A stretch of 41,139 nt of DNA from Nostoc sp. LEGE 06077 (GCF_015207705.1 NZ_JADEWI010000056.1:1-41139), one strand, 5' to 3'. Counted from the first letter of the stretch, positions 8,495-17,107 are shown. The notes: generated by a model from the sequence alone, not told the origin. Numbers and translations: made by a program.

Positions 8495-9967
8495 ATGACT
8501 CAAACAAGCCCTACGCTAGTTCCCAACGTTGTTAAGGGAACGAAAGCGGTTTTCAAATGGGTTTTGGGTGCAATTGTGGGAGTTATCGCAGTAATTGTAT
8601 TTCTGATTTGGCCTGCTATTTCTAACTCCCCAGTTGATTATGCCGATATCCAAGACCATTTTAAATACGGTTCCATTGGTAGTGAAGAAGTAAATGGCGT
8701 TCCGTACTGGATATGGAAAGTTCTGCCAGAATTATTTCCTGATAAATTGCCAGATAAAGGTTACACTTCCTTGGGATTTATTCAAGAACCGGGGAAGGAT
8801 TTACCGATTGGGTTTTCGCAACGGCGAGTAATTATTAACCGTGTTGGCTTGAATTGTGCTGTGTGTCATACAGGTACACTGCGTGATACACCAAATAGCG
8901 ATCGCCAAATCAAGACAGCAATGCCAGCTAACGTACTAAACTTGCAGGGATACATCAAATTCTTATCCGAAGTTGCTATAGACCCGCGCTTTACTGCTAA
9001 CCGGATGCTGCCAGAAATTGAAAAGATGAGTGGCGGTATTAACCCAATTGAAAAATTAGTTTATCGCTTTATTGCCATTCCCCAAACGCGTGACGCACTA
9101 ATTAATCAAAGAAGTCGCCTTTCTTTCATCTATCAGCAACCAGATTGGGGGCCAGGTAGAGTCGATACTTTCAATCCTTATAAAGCAATTCAATTTCATT
9201 TTCCGATGGATAAATTGCGTGAGGATGAATTAATTGGCACATCAGATTTCCCCTCAGTGTGGAATCAAAAACCACGCAAAGGCATGGAATTACATTGGGA
9301 TGGAAATAACAAATCTGTTGACGAACGGAACAAAAGTGCTGCTTTAGGTGCGGGAGTTACACCCACCACAATCGATTTAGATAGAATTCAACGAGTAGCT
9401 GATTGGTTGTGGACATTACCACCACCCAAATATCCTTATGAAGTTAATCAAACTTTAGCTGCTACCGGAGAAACACTATTTGCCAATAATTGTGCTAGTT
9501 GCCACGCCTTTAGCGGAAAATATACAGGTAAAGTTGTCCCCATTCAAGAAATTGGTACAGATCCCCATCGCCTAAATTCCTTTACCTACCAAACCCTATC
9601 TAACCAAAATACTTTGTATGCCGGTTATGATTGGCGGTTTAAGGATTTCCGCAAAACGAATGGCTACGCCAATGCACCACTAGATGGTATTTGGTTACGC
9701 GGCCCTTATTTACATAATGGTTCCGTACCGACATTGCGAGATTTACTAGAAAAACCAGAGAATCGACCCAAAGAATTTTATCGGGGTTACGACGTGATTG
9801 ATCGAGAAAAAGTCGGGTTTGTGTCAACTGTAGCGGAAGAAAAAGGCAAGCAATATTTTAAATTTGATACGACAAAACCTGGAAATAGTAACAGCGGTCA
9901 TGTATATGGAGTAGAACTCTCACCAGCAGAAAAAGATGCTTTGGTTGAGTACATGAAGCAGCTATAA
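8495..9967 (+). CDS. membrane-anchored dihaem cytochrome c, RoxA/cytochrome c peroxidase-related
   Basis: This 490-residue protein has an N-terminal membrane anchor (VLGAIVGVIAVIVFLIW, about 23-39) and no obvious cleavage site, so the haem domain likely faces the periplasm or thylakoid lumen. Two haem motifs are present: CAVCH (121-125) and CASCH (333-337). The tail has HVYGVELSPAEKDALVEYM, with His469 exactly 22 residues from the C-terminus, the same spacing as in the RoxA-like protein and in the 477-residue paralogue at 10441. Segments HFKYGSIGSEE, GVPYWIWKVLP and LRGPYLHNGSVPTLRDLL are shared with that paralogue. Roles could include peroxidase, peroxygenase or electron transfer to the oxygenases; this is not decided by sequence. 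The membrane-protein gene follows after 15 bp. Confidence 0.85.
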   Translation: MTQTSPTLVPNVVKGTKAVFKWVLGAIVGVIAVIVFLIWPAISNSPVDYADIQDHFKYGSIGSEEVNGVPYWIWKVLPELFPDKLPDKGYTSLGFIQEPGKDLPIGFSQRRVIINRVGLNCAVCHTGTLRDTPNSDRQIKTAMPANVLNLQGYIKFLSEVAIDPRFTANRMLPEIEKMSGGINPIEKLVYRFIAIPQTRDALINQRSRLSFIYQQPDWGPGRVDTFNPYKAIQFHFPMDKLREDELIGTSDFPSVWNQKPRKGMELHWDGNNKSVDERNKSAALGAGVTPTTIDLDRIQRVADWLWTLPPPKYPYEVNQTLAATGETLFANNCASCHAFSGKYTGKVVPIQEIGTDPHRLNSFTYQTLSNQNTLYAGYDWRFKDFRKTNGYANAPLDGIWLRGPYLHNGSVPTLRDLLEKPENRPKEFYRGYDVIDREKVGFVSTVAEEKGKQYFKFDTTKPGNSNSGHVYGVELSPAEKDALVEYMKQL

Positions 9968-9982
9968 TTAGGAGCCAAAAAA

Positions 9983-10414
9983 ATGAATACTTACGCAAAA
10001 TGGTTTAGCCGTATAACTTGGCTAGGCATAATTGTGAATATGCTTTTCGTCATTTTCTCTTGCTTCTTTCCAGAGTTTATGCTGTGGTTTTTAAAGATGC
10101 ATCAACCTGACCCAATTATTTGGGTAAGAACGGCGGGAATGCTGTTATTTATCATTAGTGCCTTTTATATTCCCGGAGCCATTGACCCTTATAGATATCA
10201 GGCAACTGCTTGGATCTCAATATTTCCTTCCAGAGCCTTTGGTTCGACATTTTTTATCTGTGCCGTGTTCTTTTTTGGGCAAGATAAAGGCTTTTTATCT
10301 ATTGCCTTCGTTGACTTGTTTTTTGGTGTAGTAGAAGCGATTTTTCTGACTCTAGCCTTGCGGAGTGAAAATGTTGATGCGATCGCTCCAGAACCAGCCA
10401 AACAATTCTCCTAA
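9983..10414 (+). CDS. small four-helix membrane protein
   Basis: This 143-residue protein has about four predicted membrane segments: LGIIVNMLFVIFSCFF, AGMLLFIISAFYIPGA, FGSTFFICAVFFFG and VDLFFGVVEAIFLTLAL. I recognise no catalytic motif. It is sandwiched between two paralogous dihaem cytochrome genes, 15 bp after one and 26 bp before the next, with a ribosome site (TAGGAG). Co-transcription suggests a membrane partner of the cytochromes, perhaps a quinone- or anchor-subunit-like role (inference). Confidence 0.75.
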   Translation: MNTYAKWFSRITWLGIIVNMLFVIFSCFFPEFMLWFLKMHQPDPIIWVRTAGMLLFIISAFYIPGAIDPYRYQATAWISIFPSRAFGSTFFICAVFFFGQDKGFLSIAFVDLFFGVVEAIFLTLALRSENVDAIAPEPAKQFS

Positions 10415-10440
10415 TTTCTACCAAGGAGCAATGTAATGTT

Positions 10441-11874
10441 ATGACAATATTTAAAGAGAAATTAGGCAGAATTCTCGCCAGCATTGCTTTAGTTGTTGTT
10501 TTATTAGTCGGGGGAGTAGGATACACAGCTTGGTATCATTTATTTCGGGATGTACCTGTGACCTACGAATCGCCAGAAGAACATTTTAAATATGGTTCTA
10601 TTGGTACAGAAGCTGCCCAAGGTATACCTTATTGGATTTGGTTAGTCCTTCCACGCGTCTTTCCTGACAAACTACCAGGGCCAGGCGGTTATACTTCTTT
10701 AGGCATTACCTGGGAAGAAGGCAAAGAAACTCCAGTGGGTTTTACGAAAAAAACCATTGGTTTTCCCCGTGTGGGTATTACTTGTGCGGTATGTCATACG
10801 GCTACTTATAGAACTAGTCCCTTAGAAAAACCCCACATTTTTCCGGCTGGCCCTTCTAACAAGTTCAACTCCCAAGCTTATGTGCGCTTTTTGGGTGCAG
10901 CCGCCAGCGACCCTCGATTTACCGCCGACTATATCCTTGACGAAATCAAATATAATCATGAGTTTTCTTGGGTAGAAAACCTGCTTTATCGCTTTTTGAT
11001 TATTCCCCAAACCAAAAAAGCCCTACTGCAACAAAGTGCAGACTTCGCTTGGATGGATTCTCGCCCTAACTGGGGGGCTGGTCGGATTGATCCCTTTAAT
11101 CCGGTGAAATTCAATACCTTAAAACTGCCCAAAGATGACACCATTGGGAATTCCGATATGATGCCAATTTGGAATCAGAAACTACACAAGGGATTTGCTT
11201 TGCATTGGGATGGTTTAGAAACTTCTCTCAAAGAAACTGTGCAAACAGGCGCTATTGGCGACGGTGCAACTAAAGATTCCTTACCTGTGGCTGATTTGCA
11301 ACGAGTAGAAGACTATATCACCCAACTTTCTCCACCCAAATATCCTTTTACGGTGGATGATCAATTGGCGACGAAAGGTAGTCAAATTTTTGCTAACACC
11401 TGTGCATCTTGTCACGCCTTTGGTGGAGAAAGAACAGGTACAGTTATCCCTGTAGACGAAGTAGGAACAGACCGCCATCGACTAGATATGTGGACACAAC
11501 AAGCCGCCGACACCTACAACCACTTTGGTGACGGTTATCCTTGGGACTTTAGCCAATTACGCAAAACCAACGGCTATGTGGCTGTATCTCTAGATGGACT
11601 ATGGATTAGAGCGCCATATTTGCATAACGGTTCCGTTCCATCTCTGCAAGATTTGTTAGAAAAACCAGAGAATCGTCCCAAAACCTTTTATCGGGGTTAC
11701 GATGTTTACGATTCGCAAAAAATTGGCTTTATTTCCGCAGGAGAAGAAGCTAAACGTGTAGGTTTTAAATATGATACGACCGTTGCTGCTAATTCCAATC
11801 AGGGACATATTTATGGTACTGATTTGCCTAGTGATGATAAAAAAGCACTGATTGAGTACTTAAAAACTTTGTAG
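10441..11874 (+). CDS. membrane-anchored dihaem cytochrome c, second copy
   Basis: This 477-residue paralogue of the product of 8495-9967 has the same layout: an N-terminal anchor (ILASIALVVVLLVGGVGY, about 11-28), CAVCH (115-119), CASCH (321-325) and His456 in the HIYGTDLP tail, 22 residues from the end. The two proteins are alike along their whole length (HFKYGSIGTE, NWGAGRIDPFNP, NGYVAVSLDGLWIRAPYL), so they arose by duplication, and the small membrane gene sits between them. AAGGAG precedes the start at a slightly long distance. Function as for the first copy is uncertain; a heterodimeric redox complex is possible. Confidence 0.85.
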   Translation: MTIFKEKLGRILASIALVVVLLVGGVGYTAWYHLFRDVPVTYESPEEHFKYGSIGTEAAQGIPYWIWLVLPRVFPDKLPGPGGYTSLGITWEEGKETPVGFTKKTIGFPRVGITCAVCHTATYRTSPLEKPHIFPAGPSNKFNSQAYVRFLGAAASDPRFTADYILDEIKYNHEFSWVENLLYRFLIIPQTKKALLQQSADFAWMDSRPNWGAGRIDPFNPVKFNTLKLPKDDTIGNSDMMPIWNQKLHKGFALHWDGLETSLKETVQTGAIGDGATKDSLPVADLQRVEDYITQLSPPKYPFTVDDQLATKGSQIFANTCASCHAFGGERTGTVIPVDEVGTDRHRLDMWTQQAADTYNHFGDGYPWDFSQLRKTNGYVAVSLDGLWIRAPYLHNGSVPSLQDLLEKPENRPKTFYRGYDVYDSQKIGFISAGEEAKRVGFKYDTTVAANSNQGHIYGTDLPSDDKKALIEYLKTL

Positions 11875-11925
11875 ACCTGAGCAGCATCGTCGTTTCGATC
11901 AAACTTGCAGAAAAGGGGTGTTGTA

Positions 11926-12966
11926 ATGGCTACAGACTACGTTTTGTTTATTCATGGTGTGACTATCCGCAACCCAAACTACGCCAATGAACTGTTTCAA
12001 CGTTTAGTACAAAGTGCCAGCGATCGCAATTTTCAAAACATCCCTTTTTACTGGGGTGATGTCAATAAAGAACCAGAAAATAAACTCCTGGGACAACTCA
12101 AAAGCTCATCCGATTGGGATAAGATGTGGTTCCACAACATTCGGGAACAGCAAATTCTTCCATTTACCGGCGATGCTGCACTTTATATCAGCCGTTATAT
12201 AGGCGCACAGATAGTTCGTAAACTCAAAAAACAAATAGCTGACAGTGGACTACTGAACGCCAAACCCGATGATCGATTGCATATAGTCACCCACAGTTGG
12301 GGAACAGTCATTTTTTTTGACATCTTGTTTGCTAGTCGTTGGGAGGATAAAAACGCACCTGGCCATAATGATGTTATGACTATCCGAGATGCCATTTTTG
12401 GTGTAGACGGAGAAAACCGCGATCGCTATGAAGGTATTAAAATTGCGAGTATTCACACAATGGGTTCTCCTGTCGCCATCTTTAGTTTGACCGATGTCAA
12501 ATCAGATCAAGATGAGACAGATGCAAGCAGTAATCACGACATTACACCCAACCTCCAAACATTCGTAGGTAAAAACGAGACTAGTTCTAGCAGTAGCCAC
12601 GACATTACACCCAAACTTCAAACATTATTAAAATCTCTGCAAGAAGAAGCAAGCCCAAGAGAAAAACTACCCTGGTGGAACTACATTCATCCTGGTGATC
12701 CTATCGCCTACCCACTGCAAAAAATAATGACAGATTTAGTGGATGGTTACACGGAATACTTGGATATTCAAGATACCATTACCCACAGCGCAGGATGGTT
12801 AGGATGGTTAGAAAATCTGATTGCACAAACTCCACTTTCTCAAACCAAATTACCTTTACTGCTGTCCCTACTACCCGATAATCCACATGGTAGCTACTGG
12901 CGCAACGATGATGTAATTAAAAAAATCATTCAAATTATCAAACAAGAGGCTTCTAAAGCTAATTAA
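11926..12966 (+). CDS. alpha/beta hydrolase (lipase-like)
   Basis: This 346-residue protein starts MATDYVLFIHGVTIRNPNY, the first strand and oxyanion loop of an alpha/beta hydrolase. The nucleophile elbow is VTHSWGTVIF (Ser124). HPGDPIAYPLQ and NPHGSYW near the C-terminus are candidate acid and His sites. There is no signal peptide. I chose the ATG at 11926 over a TTG seven codons upstream because GGGG lies 8 bp before it. Residues about 200-240 contain an internal duplication (SSNHDITPNLQT and SSSHDITPKLQT). It follows the cytochrome gene by about 50 bp and precedes the lipoxygenase gene, fitting supply of free fatty acid to that enzyme (inference). Confidence 0.8.
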   Translation: MATDYVLFIHGVTIRNPNYANELFQRLVQSASDRNFQNIPFYWGDVNKEPENKLLGQLKSSSDWDKMWFHNIREQQILPFTGDAALYISRYIGAQIVRKLKKQIADSGLLNAKPDDRLHIVTHSWGTVIFFDILFASRWEDKNAPGHNDVMTIRDAIFGVDGENRDRYEGIKIASIHTMGSPVAIFSLTDVKSDQDETDASSNHDITPNLQTFVGKNETSSSSSHDITPKLQTLLKSLQEEASPREKLPWWNYIHPGDPIAYPLQKIMTDLVDGYTEYLDIQDTITHSAGWLGWLENLIAQTPLSQTKLPLLLSLLPDNPHGSYWRNDDVIKKIIQIIKQEASKAN

Positions 12967-13151
12967 CTTTAGCGTTCTGTCTAAGTGTAACTTTTGTGGT
13001 GCGGGCATCTTGCCTGCAAAAGTTCAGCAGTTTGGGTAGAGAAAATACCCTAACATCATCAAAATTTTGTTGGGTTTCACTATCCCTACCATTCACTAAA
13101 CTGAATAATTACGAATCACGAATAATTATAAATTACTTCCCAAAAATCATC

Positions 13152-14792
13152 ATGAAACTATATTTACCCCAGGTAGATCCTAATCCAAATATCCGCAAAG
13201 ATGAGCTAGTGAAAAATCAAGCAGATTATAAATTTAATCACAATTATCTAGCTCCTATTCCCGTTATCGATAAAGTACCTCATCAAGAATTATTCTCCGC
13301 AGAATATACAGCTAAACGCCTAGCGAGTATGGCAAATCTAGCCCCAAATATGCTGGCTGCCAAAGCGAGAAATTTCCTTGACCCATTAAATGAATTAGAA
13401 GAATACGAAGAACTGTTGACACTGCTACCTAAACCAGCAGTGATGAAAAATTACAAAACAGATTCATGTTTTGCCGAGCAAAGATTGTCAGGCGCTAACC
13501 CCCTAGCCATTCGCCGAATCGATACCTTACCTGAAAATTTGGGGGTAACAAACGCCCATTTTCAAAAAGCTGTTGGGACAGAAAGTAATTTAGAAGCGGC
13601 TTTAAAAGAAGGAAAACTCTATCTGTTAGATTATCCAACACTATTTGATATTAAAGGTGGTACGTCTCAAAATATGAGAAAGTATTTACCTAAGCCTCAA
13701 GCTTTATTTTACTGGCAGAGCAACGGTGTACCTAATGGTGATTCTCTACGTCCTGTAGCCATCAAATTAAATAATGACTCTGGCACAGATGGATTGATTT
13801 ACACTCCCGATGACCCTTATCTAGATTGGTTTCTGGCTAAAACTAGCGTGCAAATTGCCGACGGAAATCATCAAGAATTAGGTAGTCATTTTGCTTATAC
13901 TCATGCAGTTATGGCTCCTTTTTGTATTGCTACAGCGCGTCAATTAGCCGCAAATCACCCTATTGCTGTGTTATTGAAACCGCACTTTCGGTTCATGTTA
14001 TTTGATAACGATTTAGGACGAACTCATTTTTTACAGCCAGGCGGCCCGGTTGATGAATTCATGGCGGGTTCTTTAGAAGAGTCTTTAACTTTTGTCGTCA
14101 AAACTTATCAAGATTGGAGTGTTGAGAAGTTTGTTTTTCCGACATTAATGAAAAGTCAAAACATGGATGATACCGAAATCTTACCGCATTTTCCTTTCCG
14201 GGATGATGGGATATTGATTTGGGATGCCATTCAAAAGTTTGTCACCGACTATCTGCAACTTTATTATAAAGCTCCCCAGGATTTGAGTGAAGATGATGAA
14301 TTACAAAATTGGGCAAGAGAATTAGTTGCTGAAGATGGTGGACGAGTGAAAGGAATGCCAGAAAAAATTGCAACTATCGACCAATTAATTCAAATTATCA
14401 CGGTTGTAATTTTCACCTGCGCTCCTTTCCACTCTGCTTTAAATTTCTCTCAGTACGAATACATGGCTTTCGTACCGAATATGCCTTATGCAGCTTATCA
14501 TCCAACGCCAGAAAGTAAGGGAGTAGATATGCAAACCCTCATGAAGATATTGCCACCTTTCAAACAAGCGGCTGATCAAGTAATGTGGACGCATATTTTA
14601 ACATCTTACCACCACGATAAATTAGGTTATTACGATGAAGAATTTGCTGACCCATTGGCACAGGAATTAGTGGTGCAATTCCAACAGAATTTGCATGATA
14701 TAGAACGCAAAATTGATATTAGAAATCAAACTCGTCCTATACCTTATAATTTTCTCAAACCTTCGCAAATTATTAACAGTATCAATACTTAG
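13152..14792 (+). CDS. lipoxygenase, catalytic domain only (no PLAT domain)
   Basis: This 546-residue non-haem iron dioxygenase adds O2 to polyunsaturated fatty acids. Iron ligands are visible: His246 and His251 in SHFAYTHAVMAPF, and His427 plus Asn431 in FHSALNFSQYEY. The helix IATARQLAANHPIAVLLKPH is the standard lipoxygenase segment. The C-terminus aligns with the usual PSxIPNSISI ending but reads PSQIINSINT, so the last residue, normally an iron-binding Ile, is Thr. The N-terminal PLAT domain of plant and animal enzymes is missing, as in other short bacterial forms. I start at the ATG at 13152; 52 upstream in-frame codons do not look like family sequence. Product regiochemistry is not predicted. 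Confidence 0.93.
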   Translation: MKLYLPQVDPNPNIRKDELVKNQADYKFNHNYLAPIPVIDKVPHQELFSAEYTAKRLASMANLAPNMLAAKARNFLDPLNELEEYEELLTLLPKPAVMKNYKTDSCFAEQRLSGANPLAIRRIDTLPENLGVTNAHFQKAVGTESNLEAALKEGKLYLLDYPTLFDIKGGTSQNMRKYLPKPQALFYWQSNGVPNGDSLRPVAIKLNNDSGTDGLIYTPDDPYLDWFLAKTSVQIADGNHQELGSHFAYTHAVMAPFCIATARQLAANHPIAVLLKPHFRFMLFDNDLGRTHFLQPGGPVDEFMAGSLEESLTFVVKTYQDWSVEKFVFPTLMKSQNMDDTEILPHFPFRDDGILIWDAIQKFVTDYLQLYYKAPQDLSEDDELQNWARELVAEDGGRVKGMPEKIATIDQLIQIITVVIFTCAPFHSALNFSQYEYMAFVPNMPYAAYHPTPESKGVDMQTLMKILPPFKQAADQVMWTHILTSYHHDKLGYYDEEFADPLAQELVVQFQQNLHDIERKIDIRNQTRPIPYNFLKPSQIINSINT

Positions 14793-14810
14793 ATAGGAGG
14801 TTTAAATTTA

Positions 14811-14830
14811 CGGCGTTGCTGATTGATGGG
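14811..14830 (+). repeat. single IS-like end GGCGTTGCTG
   Basis: ACGGCGTTGCTGATTGATGG resembles the inverted-repeat end seen as a pair at 17012-17087. No partner end was found nearby, so this is probably a remnant. Confidence 0.35.
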
Positions 14831-14955
14831 ATAATTTTTGCTCTCACGCATACCGCAAGCGGAACCCGCAGGGTAGACGCAAAGAGCAAGAGTTTTAAAA
14901 GTAACGTCGTGTGCAACTTTCCCTCAAACCTAACCCCCACCCCCTTCCCTTGTAG

Positions 14956-15097
14956 CAGGGCTGTTTCATTTTCCAGAGAAAATAAGTTTAGCACAGGGTA
15001 TTAGAGGGGCAGGGAGACTCTGCCCTCTACGACTAACCTAAATTCAAACGAAAAAATAAGACTTCCAGATTTTTCTTCTCAGAATGAAACAGCCCTG
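14956..15097. mobile_element. MITE M1, 142 bp, 12-bp target duplication
   Basis: The ends are CAGGGCTGTTTCATT and its exact reverse complement AATGAAACAGCCCTG (15 bp). The flanks are identical 12-mers CTTCCCTTGTAG at 14944-14955 and 15098-15109. An internal hairpin is formed by GGGCAG and CTGCCC. It is non-coding. The duplication length fits IS4-family transposition. Confidence 0.85.
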
Positions 15098-15147
15098 CTT
15101 CCCTTGTAGGGAAAGGGAGCAAGATTCAAAGCCTCTCCCCGAAGCGG

Positions 15148-15355
15148 CTACTGTGTACACACAAGTCGAAAATTTGCAGTCTGAAACCGTATCCCGCCTA
15201 GAACTAAAGTTCCAGGCTCATAGCCAAAGTCCACAAAACGTGGACTGGAATATATTTTTAGTTGAGTCATCTTCAGATGACTTGCGCTATGAGACTCGGA
15301 ATGAATTCCGAGGCGGTACAGATGCACTCAACGAACATTTATGTGTACACCGTAG
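15148..15355 (-). mobile_element. nested-hairpin element P, copy P2
   Basis: This 208-bp copy is in inverse orientation to the others. The ends are CTACTGTGTACACACAAG and ATGTGTACACCGTAG. The flanks CCCCGAAGCGG (15137-15147) and CCCCAAAGCGG (15356-15366) are an 11-bp duplication with one mismatch. It holds GTCATCTTCAGATGAC, GTCCACAAAACGTGGAC and CTCGGAATGAATTCCGAG on the plus strand. Confidence 0.85.
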
Positions 15356-15513
15356 CCCCAAAGCGGAGAGAGGTTTGGATAGGGGTTGCAAAAATAAGTT
15401 GCACATCGCGTAAAGTGGGATTTTATGATTTTATGCCACATTTATGCAATACCAAATTTACTTGTGATTTTTAACTTGATTAATTTTGCATCTATTTACA
15501 CAGGAGAATTTCC

Positions 15514-15819
15514 ATGTCAGTTCAACAAGTTACAGTTATTGCTCGTTTAAAAGTCAAGCAAGGTTTAGAAGATAGATTTAGAGAAGAATTTGAGCATGTT
15601 ATCGCTCTTACCCGTACCGAAGATGGATGTATTAATTACGATTTACATCAATCTATAGAAGACCATTCTGTATTTTTGCTGCATGAAAATTGGGCTAGTC
15701 AAGCAATTTTGGATTTACATTTGCAACAGCCTTATATTCGAGCCTTGGGAGCTAAATCTGAAGAGTTTTTGGTAGAGCCACCGGAAATTAAATTATTGCA
15801 GCAGATTGTTAATCATTAA
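15514..15819 (+). CDS. ABM-fold (putative quinol monooxygenase-like) protein
   Basis: This 101-residue protein is a typical YgiN/ABM fold: VTVIARLKVKQGLEDRFREEFEHVIALTRTEDGCINYDLHQS, then FLLHENWASQAILDLHLQQPYIRAL. The GCINYDLHQS and ENWAS positions are hallmark segments of this family, which includes small cofactor-free monooxygenases and many proteins of unknown activity. A strong ribosome site (AGGAGA) lies 7 bp before the ATG. It is separated from the lipoxygenase by the repeat stack at 14811-15410 and followed by the reductase gene. Confidence 0.88.
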   Translation: MSVQQVTVIARLKVKQGLEDRFREEFEHVIALTRTEDGCINYDLHQSIEDHSVFLLHENWASQAILDLHLQQPYIRALGAKSEEFLVEPPEIKLLQQIVNH

Positions 15820-15834
15820 GTCAACTTAAGTTTA

Positions 15835-15870
15835 GATCCCCCCTAACCCCCCTTTAGAAAAGGGGGGGAT
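15835..15870. repeat. palindromic repeat of family C (short copy)
   Basis: GATCCCCCCTAACCCCCC and TTTAGAAAAGGGGGGGA form a G/C-arm hairpin between two genes. It is a common cyanobacterial intergenic repeat type. Confidence 0.55.
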
Positions 15871-15933
15871 TTGAATGTTTGTTATTGATGAATACAAAAG
15901 GGGGAGTTATGAAGATTTAATTTGGTAAAAACA

Positions 15934-17004
15934 ATGGCTGCAAAGGTGTTATTGTATGGTGCAACTGGCTATGCAGGGAAACTAATAGCGGAAACTGCTA
16001 AACGTCAGGGCGTAGAATTAATTTTGGCGGGAAGAAATCAAGGTGCATTGGTATCAGTTGCGGAGAAATTCAACTTTGATTTTCGGGTGTTTAGTTTGGA
16101 TGACGCGCAGGCGATCGCTCAATCTCTCCAAGATGTTAAAGTTGTTCTCAATTGTGCGGGGCCTTTTGCCAAAACTGCCAAGTCACTGGTTGATGTCTGC
16201 TTGCAAACTCAAACCCACTATTTAGATATTGCTGGGGAAGTTCCCGAATTTCAAGCTTTAGCCGCACGGGACGCAGAAGCGAAAAGTGCCGGAATTATGC
16301 TGCTTCCTGGTGTTGGGTTTGGTGTCGTCCCGACTGATTGTCTTGCAGTTTATCTTAAATCTCAGTTACCAACTGCCGACATTCTCACATTAATCTACGA
16401 AACTGAAGGCGGTGTTTCTCAGGGAACTGCTAACACTGTTTTGCCTAGCTTACATGAAATGGGTGTAGTCAGAACTGAAGGTAAATTGATTCCGGCTCGA
16501 CCAGCCGAGAAAAAACGTCAAGTTGATTTTGGTGCTGGTGTTGTCACAGCGGTAACTAACCCCTGGCGTGCTGATATTGTCACCGCATTTCACAGCACTG
16601 GAATTCCGAATATTGAAACTTACACAGTTTTTCCCAACCCGGTGAGTTTTCTGATGGAAAGTAGCCAGTATTTAGGCTGGTTATTTAGCTCATCACTTTT
16701 TCAAAGTACCTTAGCTAATTTGATTAAAAAACTTCCGCCTGGGCCAAGTGAAGCAGAACGCGCTAAAGGTAAAGTCGGAGTGGTGGGTATTGCAAAAGAT
16801 AAATCTGGTCGCCAAGTCACAGCCACACTCATCGGCCCGGAAGCATATAACTTTACGGCTTTATCTGCTGTAGTAGTGATTCAACATATTATCAACGGTG
16901 AAGTTAAGCCAGGATTTCAAACTCCAGGTAATGTTTATGGTGCTGATTTAGTATTGGAGATACCAGGAGTTAAGAGATTTAGCAATACACCTTTGGTTGT
17001 TTAA
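15934..17004 (+). CDS. saccharopine dehydrogenase-like NADP oxidoreductase (trans-acting enoyl reductase type)
   Basis: This 356-residue protein begins MAAKVLLYGATGYAGKL, a Rossmann fold with GATGYAG, then LILAGRN and VVLNCAGPFA, the pattern of the saccharopine dehydrogenase NADP-binding family. GVGFGVVPTDCLAVYL follows the nucleotide domain. Proteins of this subgroup include the mycobacterial trans-acting enoyl reductases, which act on polyketide or lipid intermediates rather than on lysine; the actual substrate here is unknown. I chose the ATG at 15934 over a TTG four codons earlier. The context of lipoxygenase, flavin reductase and ABM protein supports a lipid role (inference). Confidence 0.85.
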   Translation: MAAKVLLYGATGYAGKLIAETAKRQGVELILAGRNQGALVSVAEKFNFDFRVFSLDDAQAIAQSLQDVKVVLNCAGPFAKTAKSLVDVCLQTQTHYLDIAGEVPEFQALAARDAEAKSAGIMLLPGVGFGVVPTDCLAVYLKSQLPTADILTLIYETEGGVSQGTANTVLPSLHEMGVVRTEGKLIPARPAEKKRQVDFGAGVVTAVTNPWRADIVTAFHSTGIPNIETYTVFPNPVSFLMESSQYLGWLFSSSLFQSTLANLIKKLPPGPSEAERAKGKVGVVGIAKDKSGRQVTATLIGPEAYNFTALSAVVVIQHIINGEVKPGFQTPGNVYGADLVLEIPGVKRFSNTPLVV

Positions 17005-17011
17005 AAAATGC

Positions 17012-17087
17012 GGCGTTGCTGTGCGATTATTTGTCTCACACAGAGAGGATCAGGAGTTAAAGATTTTTACGATGATTCAGCAACGCC
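17012..17087. repeat. small element with GGCGTTGCTG inverted ends
   Basis: GGCGTTGCTG (17012-17021) and CAGCAACGCC (17078-17087) bound 76 bp of non-coding DNA just after the reductase gene. It is probably a deleted IS or MITE; no clear target duplication is seen. Confidence 0.5.
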
Positions 17088-17107
17088 AAAAAATATAGCA
17101 GGGAATA

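Larger units (their letters stand above)
14911..15404 (+). repeat. palindromic repeat family G, copy G2, split by M1 and P2
   Basis: Removing M1 with one target copy and P2 with one target copy restores a repeat nearly identical to the intact 121-bp copy at 27465-27585, from GTGCAACTTTCCCTCAAACC through to AAATAAGTTGCAC. This sets the order of events: G2 is older than both insertions. Confidence 0.8.

Noticed and set aside
12996-13151. 52-codon upstream extension of the lipoxygenase
   Set aside because: No resemblance to the family, no hydrophobic signal, and the ATG at 13152 gives the normal bacterial length.
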